Below, in pieces: positions 43,409 to 52,566 of a DNA stretch of 64,000 bases (within the stretch, counting starts at the first letter, position 1; each line of letters begins with the position of its first letter). The translations under genes and the position numbers were made by a program. Under the pieces are notes generated by a model that was given only the letters and a program-made list of their open reading frames with translations, was not told where the DNA came from and did no database searches. This DNA comes from AB-137-C09 sp964645625 (GTDB lineage Bacteria; Pseudomonadota; Zetaproteobacteria; Mariprofundales; Mariprofundaceae), in NCBI GenBank assembly GCA_964645625.1, contig CAZYAI010000008.1, forward strand, positions 1 through 64,000. The letters run 5' to 3'.

Positions 43409-44388
43409 TGAGTGAGCTTCTTTTTTACACCACGCCATCAGGCGATATAAAAATGGATGTGCAGTTGCAAGATGAAACGGTCTGGCTGACACAAAAGCAG
43501 ATGGCAGAGCTATTTTCTGTGAAGGTTCCAGCCATTTCCAAACACTTGAGCAATGTTTTTAAGGCTCAAGAGTTGGTCGAGGATGCAGTTGTTTCCATTT
43601 TGGAAACAACTGCGCCTGACGGCAAAACATACGCCACGCGTTTTTATAATCTCGATGCCATCATTGCAGTTGGCTATCGCGTCAATTCAAAGCAGGCAAC
43701 GCAATTTCGTATCTGGGCAACTGGCGTGCTGCGCGAATACATCATCAAGGGCTTTGCCATGGATGATGCACGACTGAAAAACGGTGAGATGTTTGGCAAG
43801 GATTACTTCCGCGAATTGCTGGAGCGGGTTCGTTCGATTCGCGCCAGTGAACGACGGATTTATCAGCAGATTACCGACATTTTTGCTGAATGCGCGATAG
43901 ATTATAACCCTCATGCTGACATCACCCAATCCTTGTATGCCATGATTCAAAACAAGTTTCATTTTGCCATCACGGGTCACACTGCCGCAGAAATTGTTTA
44001 TATGAAGGCAAACAGAAACCAGCCACACATGGGCTTGACGACGTGGAAGCATGCGCCAGATGGTCGTGTGCTGAAATCTGACAGCACGATTGCCAAAAAT
44101 TACCTCTCTGCCGATGAAATCAAAAAACTGGAGCGCGCTGTGTCTGGCTATTTTGATTATATCGAGCGACTGATTGAAAATCATACCCGCCTGACGATGC
44201 AAGCATTGGCAGAATCCGTCGATAAGTTCTTATCTTTTAATGAATACAGCTTGCTGGAAGGTAAAGGTAAGGTTGCCCAGCAACAGGCAAAAAACAAAGC
44301 ACATACGGAGTATGATGCTTTCAATAAAACGCAGGTCATTGAATCCGATTTTGATCGTTTCGCCAAATCACTGGAGTGCAAAAAGTGA
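43408..44388 (+). CDS. rhuM: RhuM-family protein
   Basis: 326 residues. A helix-turn-helix-like N-terminus (VWLTQKQMAELFSVKVPAIS) is followed by the RhuM core (TRFYNLDAIIAVGYRVNSKQ, FRIWATGVLREYIIKGF, MDDARLKN) and a C-terminal helical segment. The family was named from a Salmonella pathogenicity-island gene but is frequent in restriction islands; its biochemical role is unknown. Its ATG overlaps the hsdM stop (TGATG) and it separates hsdM from hsdS. Confidence 0.93.
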   Translation: MSELLFYTTPSGDIKMDVQLQDETVWLTQKQMAELFSVKVPAISKHLSNVFKAQELVEDAVVSILETTAPDGKTYATRFYNLDAIIAVGYRVNSKQATQFRIWATGVLREYIIKGFAMDDARLKNGEMFGKDYFRELLERVRSIRASERRIYQQITDIFAECAIDYNPHADITQSLYAMIQNKFHFAITGHTAAEIVYMKANRNQPHMGLTTWKHAPDGRVLKSDSTIAKNYLSADEIKKLERAVSGYFDYIERLIENHTRLTMQALAESVDKFLSFNEYSLLEGKGKVAQQQAKNKAHTEYDAFNKTQVIESDFDRFAKSLECKK

Positions 44389-44440
44389 AAGGCATGTTTT
44401 GTAACGATTGCAAACAGCTTGGCGTTAGGGTGTCGTTTTG

Positions 44441-45670
44441 ATGATGACTGAGCAAGAGAAGAAAGTGCCTAGCCTTCGCTTTCCTAGGTTCCAAACAGTA
44501 TGGACAAAGATAAAGATAAAAGATGTAGCAAATGTTACTTCTGGCGGGACTCCAAGCCGCCAAAACAAAGAATATTGGGGTGGAGGCATTCCTTGGGTAA
44601 CTACATCACAGATAAATTTCTCGAATATTAATGCAGCTGACGAATTCATAACCGATAAAGGAATGAACAACTCTTCAGCAAAGTTGTTCCCTAAAGGAAC
44701 CTTGCTGATCGCCTTATATGGGCAGGGTGTAACTCGAGGAAAAGTTGCCATTCTCAATATTGATGCTACTACCAACCAAGCATGTGCAGCAATTCTCTTC
44801 AATAAGAGCGTCTTAGTGACATATGGATATTACGAACTCCAAGGAAAATACCAGCACATAAGAAACTCAAGTAATGAAGGAGGACAAAAGAACCTAAGCG
44901 GTGCGTTAGTGAAAGCATTGGATTTCTCTTATCCATGCGCTGATGAACAACAAAAAATCGCTGACTTTCTCACTGCGGTGGATAAGCGCATCCAGCAGCT
45001 TGAGGAAAAGAAGCGGCTGCTCACCGAATACAAGAAAGGCGTGATGCAGCAAATCTTCTCCCAGCAGATTCGCTTCAAAGATGACAACGGCAAGCCATAC
45101 CCTGATTGGGGAGAGAAACTGCTGGGGGATGTGGCAACATTTCATAGAGGCAAAGGCTTATCCAAATCAGCCATCTCACCTGATGGGCAAAACGAGTGCA
45201 TATTGTATGGCGAGCTGTTTACACAGTACGGAGAAACAATCTCTGAAGTTATGTCTAAAACAAATGAGACAGATGCCGCCATATCAAGGAAGGGGGACAT
45301 CCTAATGCCGAGTTCAGATGTGACCCCACAAGGTCTGGGAAAAGCCAGTTCTATAGAGAAAGAAGGTGTACTCTTAGGTGGTGATATAAACGTTATCAGG
45401 CCATCAAAAGACTATCTATCAGCATACCTAAGTTATCTGTTCAATCATAATTCAAACGAATTTATTCGTTTGATTACTGGAACTACCGTCAAACATCTCT
45501 ACACCAGAGATTTGTCTCACATGAAATTCATGCTTTCTTCTTCTACCGAAGAGCAAGATAAGATAGCCAGCCTTCTAAAAACCATTGATAACAAAATCAA
45601 GCAGGTGGCATTGCAGCATGAGCAAGCCAAAGCCTTCAAGAAAGGCCTGCTCCAGCAGATGTTTGTATGA
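44441..45670 (+). CDS. hsdS: Type I restriction specificity subunit HsdS
   Basis: 409 residues with two target-recognition domains (~10-170 and ~215-370), each followed by a conserved helical spacer (ADEQQKIADFLTAVDKRIQQ and TEEQDKIASLLKTIDNKIKQ). The two halves resemble each other, as expected for pseudo-symmetric HsdS recognising a bipartite DNA site. Specificity cannot be read from sequence. Confidence 0.95.
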   Translation: MMTEQEKKVPSLRFPRFQTVWTKIKIKDVANVTSGGTPSRQNKEYWGGGIPWVTTSQINFSNINAADEFITDKGMNNSSAKLFPKGTLLIALYGQGVTRGKVAILNIDATTNQACAAILFNKSVLVTYGYYELQGKYQHIRNSSNEGGQKNLSGALVKALDFSYPCADEQQKIADFLTAVDKRIQQLEEKKRLLTEYKKGVMQQIFSQQIRFKDDNGKPYPDWGEKLLGDVATFHRGKGLSKSAISPDGQNECILYGELFTQYGETISEVMSKTNETDAAISRKGDILMPSSDVTPQGLGKASSIEKEGVLLGGDINVIRPSKDYLSAYLSYLFNHNSNEFIRLITGTTVKHLYTRDLSHMKFMLSSSTEEQDKIASLLKTIDNKIKQVALQHEQAKAFKKGLLQQMFV

Positions 45671-45671
45671 G

Positions 45672-45807
45672 TTTTTGATATAAGGATGTAAATTATATCA
45701 AAAACATGGGTTGTTTCTGATATAAGCTATGACTGTTAAAGGTTTTCAATGACTTTTTTGACATAAGAGAAGCTGTTATATCAAAAACAATGATGTTTTT
45801 GACATAA
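45672..45807. promoter_or_regulatory. Six-site TTTTTGAYATAA operator-like array in front of fic
   Basis: A 12-bp motif occurs at 45672 (forward), 45693 (reverse), 45714 (forward, TTTCTGATATAA), 45755 (forward, TTTTTGACATAA), 45776 (reverse) and 45796 (forward, TTTTTGACATAA). Site starts are 21, 21, 41, 21 and 20 bp apart, i.e. two forward-reverse-forward triads on one helix face. The last TTGACA (45799-45804) could also be a -35 box of the fic promoter, so occupancy would repress it. No regulator gene other than fic itself (with a C-terminal winged helix) is adjacent. Confidence 0.85.
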
Positions 45808-45859
45808 GTTGATTTCCATCTTAACCTTTCCTGTATTGAGTCAGGGGAAGGAGGCAGCA

Positions 45860-47005
45860 GTGAATATTGATGATTATGTTGCGGGTGAATACAAGCAACA
45901 ATATGAATACAAGAGTTTTAGCCCAACCATGATTAACCGTGCCTGGGAAATCTCTGACGGGGAAGTTCAAACCTTGCTTAGTGAAGCGGATAGAGCACTG
46001 GGTGAGCTGAATGCTTTTTCACAGCTTATCCCTGATGTGGATTGTTTCATTACCATGCATATCACCAAAGAGGCAACTCAGTCCACGCGCATCGAAGGCA
46101 CGCGCACCAATATGGAAGAAGCTTTGCTAGACGAGCAAGAAGTTGAACCTGAAAAGAAAGATGATTGGCAGGAAGTGCAAAACTATATCCGTGCTATTCA
46201 TCAGGCCATTGAGCAGCTAGAGGAACTGCCTCTTTCTAATCGGCTATTGAGAGATACACATGATACTCTGATGCGGGGCGTTCGCGGCAAGGATAAAATG
46301 CCAGGTGAGTTTCGCAGAAGTCAGAACTGGATTGGTGTGAGTTTGAAGCAAGCTGTGTTTGTGCCACCGCATCAAGATGATGTGGCAGACTTGATGAGTG
46401 ACCTGGAATCTTTTTTGCATAATGACATGGTGCATGTGCCGCACCTGATTAAAATTGCAATTGCTCACTATCAATTTGAAACCATTCACCCATTTAATGA
46501 TGGGAACGGACGTTTGGGGCGTTTGATGATTGCCCTGTATCTTGCCAGCAATGGGCTGCTTACAAAGCCAACGCTATATCTGTCTGATTTTTTTGAACGC
46601 CACAAAACCAAATATGTGGATCACCTGATGGCTGTCAGAGAGGGCAATCATCTTAAGCAATGGATAAAATTCTTTTTGTATGGCGTGAAAGATACAGCGC
46701 AAAGCTCCATTCAGGTGTTCAGAGATATATTGACACTGAAAGCGCATTTGGATGGTGAGGTGTTGCCACGCTTTAGCACCCGAAGACAGCAGAATGCTCA
46801 AACGTTGATGAAACAGTTATATAAGCAACCCATTGTCAATATTAAAAAGGTGAGTGGGTTGCTTGAGATACCCGTAAATACAGCCTCATTATTGGTAGAT
46901 GATTTTGTGAAATATGGTGTTCTGGAGGAAGTTACGGGCAAGCCACGCAGTCGGGTATTTATATTTAAGAAATACCTGATGATTTTCTCACAACAGGGCG
47001 AATAA
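45860..47005 (+). CDS. Fic-domain protein with C-terminal winged helix
   Basis: 381 residues from the GTG at 45860, six bases after GGAGG. An N-terminal helical domain (DUF4172-like or Fic_N type) carries the class II inhibitory motif STRIEGTRTN (S/TxxxEG). The Fic core holds the intact active site HPFNDGNGRLGR near residues 217-228. The C-terminal ~80 residues (VNIKKVSGLLEIPVNTASLL) look like a winged helix-turn-helix. Fic enzymes transfer AMP to hydroxyl side chains. The auto-inhibited form plus DNA-binding domain suggests control of its own operon. Confidence 0.92.
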   Translation: MNIDDYVAGEYKQQYEYKSFSPTMINRAWEISDGEVQTLLSEADRALGELNAFSQLIPDVDCFITMHITKEATQSTRIEGTRTNMEEALLDEQEVEPEKKDDWQEVQNYIRAIHQAIEQLEELPLSNRLLRDTHDTLMRGVRGKDKMPGEFRRSQNWIGVSLKQAVFVPPHQDDVADLMSDLESFLHNDMVHVPHLIKIAIAHYQFETIHPFNDGNGRLGRLMIALYLASNGLLTKPTLYLSDFFERHKTKYVDHLMAVREGNHLKQWIKFFLYGVKDTAQSSIQVFRDILTLKAHLDGEVLPRFSTRRQQNAQTLMKQLYKQPIVNIKKVSGLLEIPVNTASLLVDDFVKYGVLEEVTGKPRSRVFIFKKYLMIFSQQGE

Positions 47006-47052
47006 AGTATGAGCCAGAAAATGTTTATGTGAGATACGAAAAATGATGGATA

Positions 47053-47186
47053 ATGATGATGCACAACAAAGATATCCGATGGGTTCAGCGGTTTGATAAT
47101 TTTTGTCGTGTACAGAGGACGATTATTTCCATGCTTTTATCGCCTTACGCACGCGCTTGGAGGGATTGCTTGATGATGGGTGTTAA
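47053..47186 (+). pseudogene. Internally deleted HEPN-domain gene (hepT/HI0074 type)
   Basis: The N-terminal codons encode HNKDIRWVQRFDNF, the typical start of HI0074-family HEPN proteins. After about 47100 the frame changes, and frame +2 reads EDDYFHAFIALRTRLEGLLD to a TAA at 47184-47186, the typical end of the same family. The ~100-110 residues in between, including the RX4-6H RNase motif, are missing. The stop overlaps the mntA start, as in an intact hepT-mntA pair. The toxin half is therefore dead. Confidence 0.8.
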
Positions 47187-50100
47187 ATTTGGCTTGAGTG
47201 CTGAGACTATTGATGCCATTTATGGGGTGTTTCAGCGGCATCCTGAAGTTGATGTGGTGATGTTGTATGGTTCTCGTGCAAAGGGGACGCATAAAGTCGG
47301 TTCGGATATTGATTTAACCATGAAGGGCGAAGCATTGCAGTTTTCCCACTTGTCTAAAATCGCGAATGAACTGCATGAGCTGCCTATACCTTACACCGTG
47401 GATCTGTCGATTTTTTCGGGAATCACCCATGCCGATTTGATCGCGCATATTGAGCGTGTTGGTCAAGTGTTTTACCGCAAGCAAGAAAACGCCAGCACAA
47501 GTCGCTTACCGCAAAGCGAACAAGCACTTGAAAATGCCCTGATTGAGCAGCTTGAGGGGCTGGGCTGGTCGTATGTTGCTATCCCTGATGAAACAGCACT
47601 CAAAGCCAACCTCAAAGCGCAGCTAGAAAAGCATAATCAAACTACTTTTTCAGATGCTGAGTTTCAGGCAATACTCAATCACTTGGATAAGGGCAATGTG
47701 TTTGAACGGGCGAAAATCCTGCGTGATAAGATGTGCCTCACCCGTGATAATGGTGAGATTTTTTACCTGAACTTCATGGAGCAGCAGGAGTGGTGTCAAA
47801 ACGAGTACCAAGTGACCCATCAAGTGACTATCGAGGGCAGCTATAAGAATCGCTATGACGTAACGCTGCTGGTGAACGGTCTGCCGCTGGTACAAATCGA
47901 ACTCAAACGGCGCGGGCTGGAACTTAAAGAGGCATTTAATCAGATCAACCGCTATCAACGGCATTCATTTTGGGCGAGCAACGGATTGTTCCAATATGTG
48001 CAGCTTTTTGTGATTAGCAATGGCGTGAATAGCAAGTATTACGCCAATAACCGCAAGCAATCATTCAAGCAAACGTTTTATTGGGCGGATGAAGAAAACC
48101 AAACGATCAAGCGGTTGGATGCCTTTGCTAAGGCGTTTTTGGAGAAGTGCCAGCTCTCTAAAATGATAAGCAAGTACATCGTGCTTAATGAAACCAATAA
48201 GGTGCTGATGGTGTTGCGTCCGTACCAGTATTATGCCGTGGAAGCGATTGTCGAAAAAGTGAAGCATAGCCGCAACAATGGTTATATTTGGCACACCACG
48301 GGCAGCGGCAAGACGCTGACTTCATTTAAGACGGCTCAGGTGCTGATGGACTTGCCGAAAGTGCATAAGGTGCTGTTTGTGGTGGATCGCAAAGACCTCG
48401 ATTATCAGACCAACAAGGAATTTACTGCTTTTTCTAAAGGCTGCGTGGATATCACCAGTAATACCCTCGCGCTGGTGCAACAACTCAGCAGCGAGCGTAA
48501 GTTGATTGTTACCACGCTGCAAAAACTGAATACGGCGATCAGCAAAAAACGCCATGAAAAAGAGATGGAGAAGCTTAAAGATAAGCGGATTATCTTTATC
48601 TTTGACGAGTGCCACCGTAGCCAGTTTGGGGATACGCATAAGCGCATCAACGCCTTTTTTAATACGCCGCAGATGTTCGGCTTTACGGGTACGCCGATTT
48701 TTGTCGATAATGTAGCCCATAACCAGCATGGCAAGCGCACCACCAAAGACTTGTTTGGCGAGCAGTTGCATAAATATGTGATTACCGATGCGATTCGTGA
48801 CGAAAACGTGCTGAAGTTCGCCATTGAGTATGTGGGGCGGTATAAACAGAAAGACGAAAGCCTGAACCATATCGACATCGAGGTGGAAGGCGTGGATACC
48901 AAGGAACTGATGGAATCACCCAAGCGGTTGGAGAAAATCACCGATTACATCATTGCCAATCATGACCGTAAAACCCATGCGCGGGACTTCACCGCCATGT
49001 TCTGCGTCAGTAGCGTGGATGTATTGACCAAGTATTATGCCCTGTTCAAAAGCAAAAAGGCGGCGGGTGAGCATCAGCTAAAGGTTGCGACCATCTTCAG
49101 CTACACCGCCAATGAAGATGACAAAGATGGCGATGGCTTGATTGACATCGATCCGCTCGATGGACTGAGCGATGGTAAAGCCCTGAACCAGCACAGTCGT
49201 GACAAGCTGGAATCTTATATTGCTGACTATAACCAGATGTTTGGCACGAATTTCTCCACCAAGGACAGCCAATCGTATTACAACTATTACAACGACATCG
49301 GCAAACGTGTGCGGGCGCGTGAGGTGGATATATTGCTGGTGGTGAATATGTACCTGACAGGTTTTGACAGTCCACCGTTGAATACCATGTATGTGGATAA
49401 AAACCTGAAGCATCACGGTTTGTTGCAAGCGTATTCGCGCACCAACCGCGTGTTGAATGAGCGTAAATCGCAAGGGAATATCGTTTGCTTTCGTAACCTG
49501 AAGAAGGCGACTGATGATGCGATTGCCTTGTTCTCCAACAAGGAGGCGAAAGAAACCATCATCATGCAGCCTTATGAGGCGTATGCGCGGCAGTTCAATC
49601 AAGCATGTACTGTATTGTTAGGCATAGCACCAAGCGTGGATGCGGTGAATGATTTGGTAACGGAAGATGATGAACTGCAATTTGTAAAAGCCTTCCGCGA
49701 GCTCATTCGTATTCGTAATGTGCTGTCATCGTTCGCAGACTTTAGTTTTGCCGATTTGGCAATGAATGAACAAACTTTTAATGACTACCGAAGCAAGTAC
49801 CTCGATTTGTATGACAAGGTGAGGAGCGACCGCCAGAAGGAAAAGGTCTCTATTCTGGAAGACGTGGACTTTGAGCTGGAGCTGATTCATCGTGATGAAA
49901 TCAACGTGGCTTACATCATGAAGCTGCTTGCCAGCCTGAAAGATCAAGATGAAGCCACAGCCCAACAACAGAAAAAAGCCATTCTTGACCTGGTAGCAGG
50001 CGAAGCGCAGTTGCGAAGTAAGCGCGCACTCATTGAGAAGTTCATCGAAGAGAATCTACCCAAGGTGCATGGCGTAGAAGCCGTGCCAGAAGCATTCGCC

Positions 50101-50346
50101 CATTATTGGCAGCAAGAACGGCAAACCGCTTTGTCAGGCATTTGTCATGAAGAGGCTCTGGATAGCGAGAAAGTCGAGCGCATGATTAATCAATATCTAT
50201 TCACCGAAATTACGCCGTTGAGGGACGATGTGGTTGCAACCATGTTGCATAAACCGAAGTTGCTACAACGCAAAACACGCGCCCAACGCGCACTGGATAA
50301 AATCATGGATTTTATCGAAACATTTATGATGGATGCTCCAAGCTGA
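47173..50346 (+). CDS. hsdR: Minimal nucleotidyltransferase (MntA) fused to type I restriction subunit HsdR
   Basis: 1,057 residues from the ATG at 47173, eight bases after GGAGGG. Residues 1-~103 are a complete MNT domain: GSX10DXD (GSRAKGTHKVGSDID, Gly33-Asp47) and third carboxylate in YTVDLSIF. From ~115 the chain is HsdR: PD-(D/E)xK-like YDV...IELK (Asp229, Glu243, Lys245), Walker A HTTGSGKT (~374-381), DECH (478-481), GFTGTPIF and QAYSRTNR. No stop or usable start separates the two parts. The frame is also open back to 47053 through the hepT stub. The restriction subunit translocates and cleaves unmethylated DNA. Confidence 0.9.
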   Translation: MMGVKFGLSAETIDAIYGVFQRHPEVDVVMLYGSRAKGTHKVGSDIDLTMKGEALQFSHLSKIANELHELPIPYTVDLSIFSGITHADLIAHIERVGQVFYRKQENASTSRLPQSEQALENALIEQLEGLGWSYVAIPDETALKANLKAQLEKHNQTTFSDAEFQAILNHLDKGNVFERAKILRDKMCLTRDNGEIFYLNFMEQQEWCQNEYQVTHQVTIEGSYKNRYDVTLLVNGLPLVQIELKRRGLELKEAFNQINRYQRHSFWASNGLFQYVQLFVISNGVNSKYYANNRKQSFKQTFYWADEENQTIKRLDAFAKAFLEKCQLSKMISKYIVLNETNKVLMVLRPYQYYAVEAIVEKVKHSRNNGYIWHTTGSGKTLTSFKTAQVLMDLPKVHKVLFVVDRKDLDYQTNKEFTAFSKGCVDITSNTLALVQQLSSERKLIVTTLQKLNTAISKKRHEKEMEKLKDKRIIFIFDECHRSQFGDTHKRINAFFNTPQMFGFTGTPIFVDNVAHNQHGKRTTKDLFGEQLHKYVITDAIRDENVLKFAIEYVGRYKQKDESLNHIDIEVEGVDTKELMESPKRLEKITDYIIANHDRKTHARDFTAMFCVSSVDVLTKYYALFKSKKAAGEHQLKVATIFSYTANEDDKDGDGLIDIDPLDGLSDGKALNQHSRDKLESYIADYNQMFGTNFSTKDSQSYYNYYNDIGKRVRAREVDILLVVNMYLTGFDSPPLNTMYVDKNLKHHGLLQAYSRTNRVLNERKSQGNIVCFRNLKKATDDAIALFSNKEAKETIIMQPYEAYARQFNQACTVLLGIAPSVDAVNDLVTEDDELQFVKAFRELIRIRNVLSSFADFSFADLAMNEQTFNDYRSKYLDLYDKVRSDRQKEKVSILEDVDFELELIHRDEINVAYIMKLLASLKDQDEATAQQQKKAILDLVAGEAQLRSKRALIEKFIEENLPKVHGVEAVPEAFAHYWQQERQTALSGICHEEALDSEKVERMINQYLFTEITPLRDDVVATMLHKPKLLQRKTRAQRALDKIMDFIETFMMDAPS

Positions 50347-50640
50347 TATGAGTAACTGATGTTTTTTTGAGTAACAACAGGTCATTGCGGACTTGATCCG
50401 CAATACCGCATCGAGTGCGGCATGACGGAGTGAACGAACGCAAGACTGGATGCCGCATCACAACGGCATGACGCAAAGAAACCACGTCATTGCGGATTTG
50501 ATTCGCAATACCGCATCGAGTGCGGTATGACGGAGCGAACAGACGCAAGACTGGATACTGCATCAAGTGCGGGTTGTGATGCCTTATTATAACAACAACG
50601 CCGCGCTTGCCGTTCTTGGGTAGGGTTCTAGCATTCAGCC
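50347..50640. repeat. Tandem GCGGACTTGATCCGC repeats between hsdR and uup
   Basis: Two units (~50382 and ~50486) contain CATTGCGGA-TTTGAT-CGCAAT followed by ACCGCATCGAGTGCGG and CATGACGGAG. They are the same family as 19790-19960 but inverted. Each unit holds two short hairpins. The interval carries no gene. Confidence 0.75.
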
Positions 50641-52566
50641 ATGCCGTTATTAACCCTTAATCATATTGATAAAGCCTTTGGCTCACAGGTATTGTTGCAC
50701 GATGCCTCTTTAAGCATTCACCGTGGTGCTCGCGTTGGGCTGATTGGTCGTAATGGCGAGGGTAAATCCACCTTGCTAAAGATCATGGCAAACATCATCG
50801 AAGCCGATGCTGGTGATGTGCATGTGCGCACAGGTATGCGCGTAGCGTATTTGCCGCAAGATGTTTATTATGAAGGTGGGCAACGTGTCTATCACGTGGT
50901 GGCAGCGGGTGTGGGAAAACTGGCTGCAACGTTGGAACAATACCATGATCTGCTCGCCGAGATGGAAACATCTAACTCCGATGCCTTGTTGAGTCGTTTG
51001 GAAGAAACACAAAAAACATTGGATCATGAAAACGCTTGGCAGTTGCAAGTGCGTATTGAATCAGCGATTTCTCGCTTGGGTTTGGATCCTAACGCTGATG
51101 TTGCAACGCTTTCTGGCGGTTGGCTGCGTCGCGTTGCTTTGGCTGCCACGGTGGTGGCGCAGCCTGATGTAATCTTGCTGGATGAGCCAACCAACCATCT
51201 GGATGTAGGCTCGATTGAATGGCTGGAAGATTTTATTGCCGACTTTCAAGGTGCGGTGGTATTTATTACCCATGACCGTTACTTTTTAGATGCTGTCGCT
51301 GAAGAAATTGTTGAACTGGATCGAGGGATGTTGCGTTCTTATATCGGTAGCTATGCTGATTATCTTGATAAAAAAGCAGAAGAACTGGCAACGGAAGCGC
51401 GTCAACACCGCCGCTTCGATCAACTGTTAGCCAACGAGGAACGCTGGATTCGGCGCGGTATTCCAGCACGGCGCACACGCGATGAAGGGCGCGTTCGTGC
51501 CCTAGAGGATTTGCGCAAGCAACGCAGTGAACGCCGTTTGCGGGCTGGTGATGTGGCGTTGCGCGTGGCTTGTGGTGTCAAACCAGGCAAGATGCTCATC
51601 GAAGCGGTGGACATTGACCACGCCTTTGGCGATACGGTTGTGGCGCGTCATTTTAATCACAAAATTATGGCAGGGGATCGCGTGGGTTTGCTGGGACCTA
51701 ATGGTATTGGTAAGACCACGCTGCTCAATATCATGCTGGGCAATATTCAGCCCGATGCTGGGCGCATTCGCCAAGGGGCGCGTTTGGTGCCTGCTTATTT
51801 AACGCAATTACGTCACCTTGACCCCAAGCAAAAGATCAAAGATGTGCTGTTGCCGCAGGGTGGTCAATATGTGCATATTGCGGGTAAAGAGCCACGTCAT
51901 GTGGTCAGTTATATGCAGGATTTTTTGTTTGATAAAGAGCGACTGAATGCACCAGTTGAGGCACTTTCTGGTGGCGAGCGCGGACGTTTGATGCTGGCGT
52001 GTTTGCTGTTAGAACCAGCCAATGTGTTGATTTTGGATGAACCAACCAACGACCTTGATATTGGCACGCTGACTATTTTGGAGCAGGCGTTGGCGCGTTA
52101 TGAAGGCACGGTGATTTTGGTTTCCCATGATCGTGCTTTTATGGATCGCGTGGCTTCGCAGGTGTTAGCCTTTGAAGGTGAGGGGCATATTCAGCATGTG
52201 TTGGGTGGTTACTCCGATTATTTAGCGTGGCGTGAACGGCGTGATGCAGAGCTAAAAAGCAGTACTCCAACGGTGAAGAAAACTACCTCAGCGGCTCCTG
52301 CTGCATCACGCAAAACGGCGAGTACGAAGTTGTCTTACAAAGATCAGCAGGCGTTGGATGCTTTGCCTGCTACCATTGAATCGCTAGAAGAAGAAAAAGC
52401 GACCATTGAGCAGCGTTTTTGTGACCCTGATTATTTTCAGCGTGATAGCGAAGGCTGCCAAAGGGATCAGCAACGTTTAAGTGCCATCGACAAAAGCTTG
52501 GAAGCGGCATACCAACAGTGGCAAGCATTAGAAGAGAAACAAGAAGCCTTGGCTCAATCATCATGA
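50641..52566 (+). CDS. uup: ABC-F family ATPase Uup
   Basis: 641 residues with two ABC ATPase domains (GRNGEGKST with LSGGWLRRV; GPNGIGKTT with LSGGERGRL), a linker and a C-terminal coiled coil (~560-640) that in Uup binds DNA. No membrane domain. ABC-F proteins act on ribosomes or DNA intermediates. Overlaps folK by four bases. Confidence 0.93.
   Translation: MPLLTLNHIDKAFGSQVLLHDASLSIHRGARVGLIGRNGEGKSTLLKIMANIIEADAGDVHVRTGMRVAYLPQDVYYEGGQRVYHVVAAGVGKLAATLEQYHDLLAEMETSNSDALLSRLEETQKTLDHENAWQLQVRIESAISRLGLDPNADVATLSGGWLRRVALAATVVAQPDVILLDEPTNHLDVGSIEWLEDFIADFQGAVVFITHDRYFLDAVAEEIVELDRGMLRSYIGSYADYLDKKAEELATEARQHRRFDQLLANEERWIRRGIPARRTRDEGRVRALEDLRKQRSERRLRAGDVALRVACGVKPGKMLIEAVDIDHAFGDTVVARHFNHKIMAGDRVGLLGPNGIGKTTLLNIMLGNIQPDAGRIRQGARLVPAYLTQLRHLDPKQKIKDVLLPQGGQYVHIAGKEPRHVVSYMQDFLFDKERLNAPVEALSGGERGRLMLACLLLEPANVLILDEPTNDLDIGTLTILEQALARYEGTVILVSHDRAFMDRVASQVLAFEGEGHIQHVLGGYSDYLAWRERRDAELKSSTPTVKKTTSAAPAASRKTASTKLSYKDQQALDALPATIESLEEEKATIEQRFCDPDYFQRDSEGCQRDQQRLSAIDKSLEAAYQQWQALEEKQEALAQSS

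Noticed and set aside
42545..43492. Long minus-strand open frame inside hsdM
   Set aside because: It lies wholly opposite the conserved HsdM methylase, has no recognisable domain and reads as a complement of coding sequence.
45672..45807. Possible CRISPR array in front of fic
   Set aside because: Units are only 12 bp, alternate in orientation and have spacers of 8-9 bp; no cas gene is near. An operator array explains it better.
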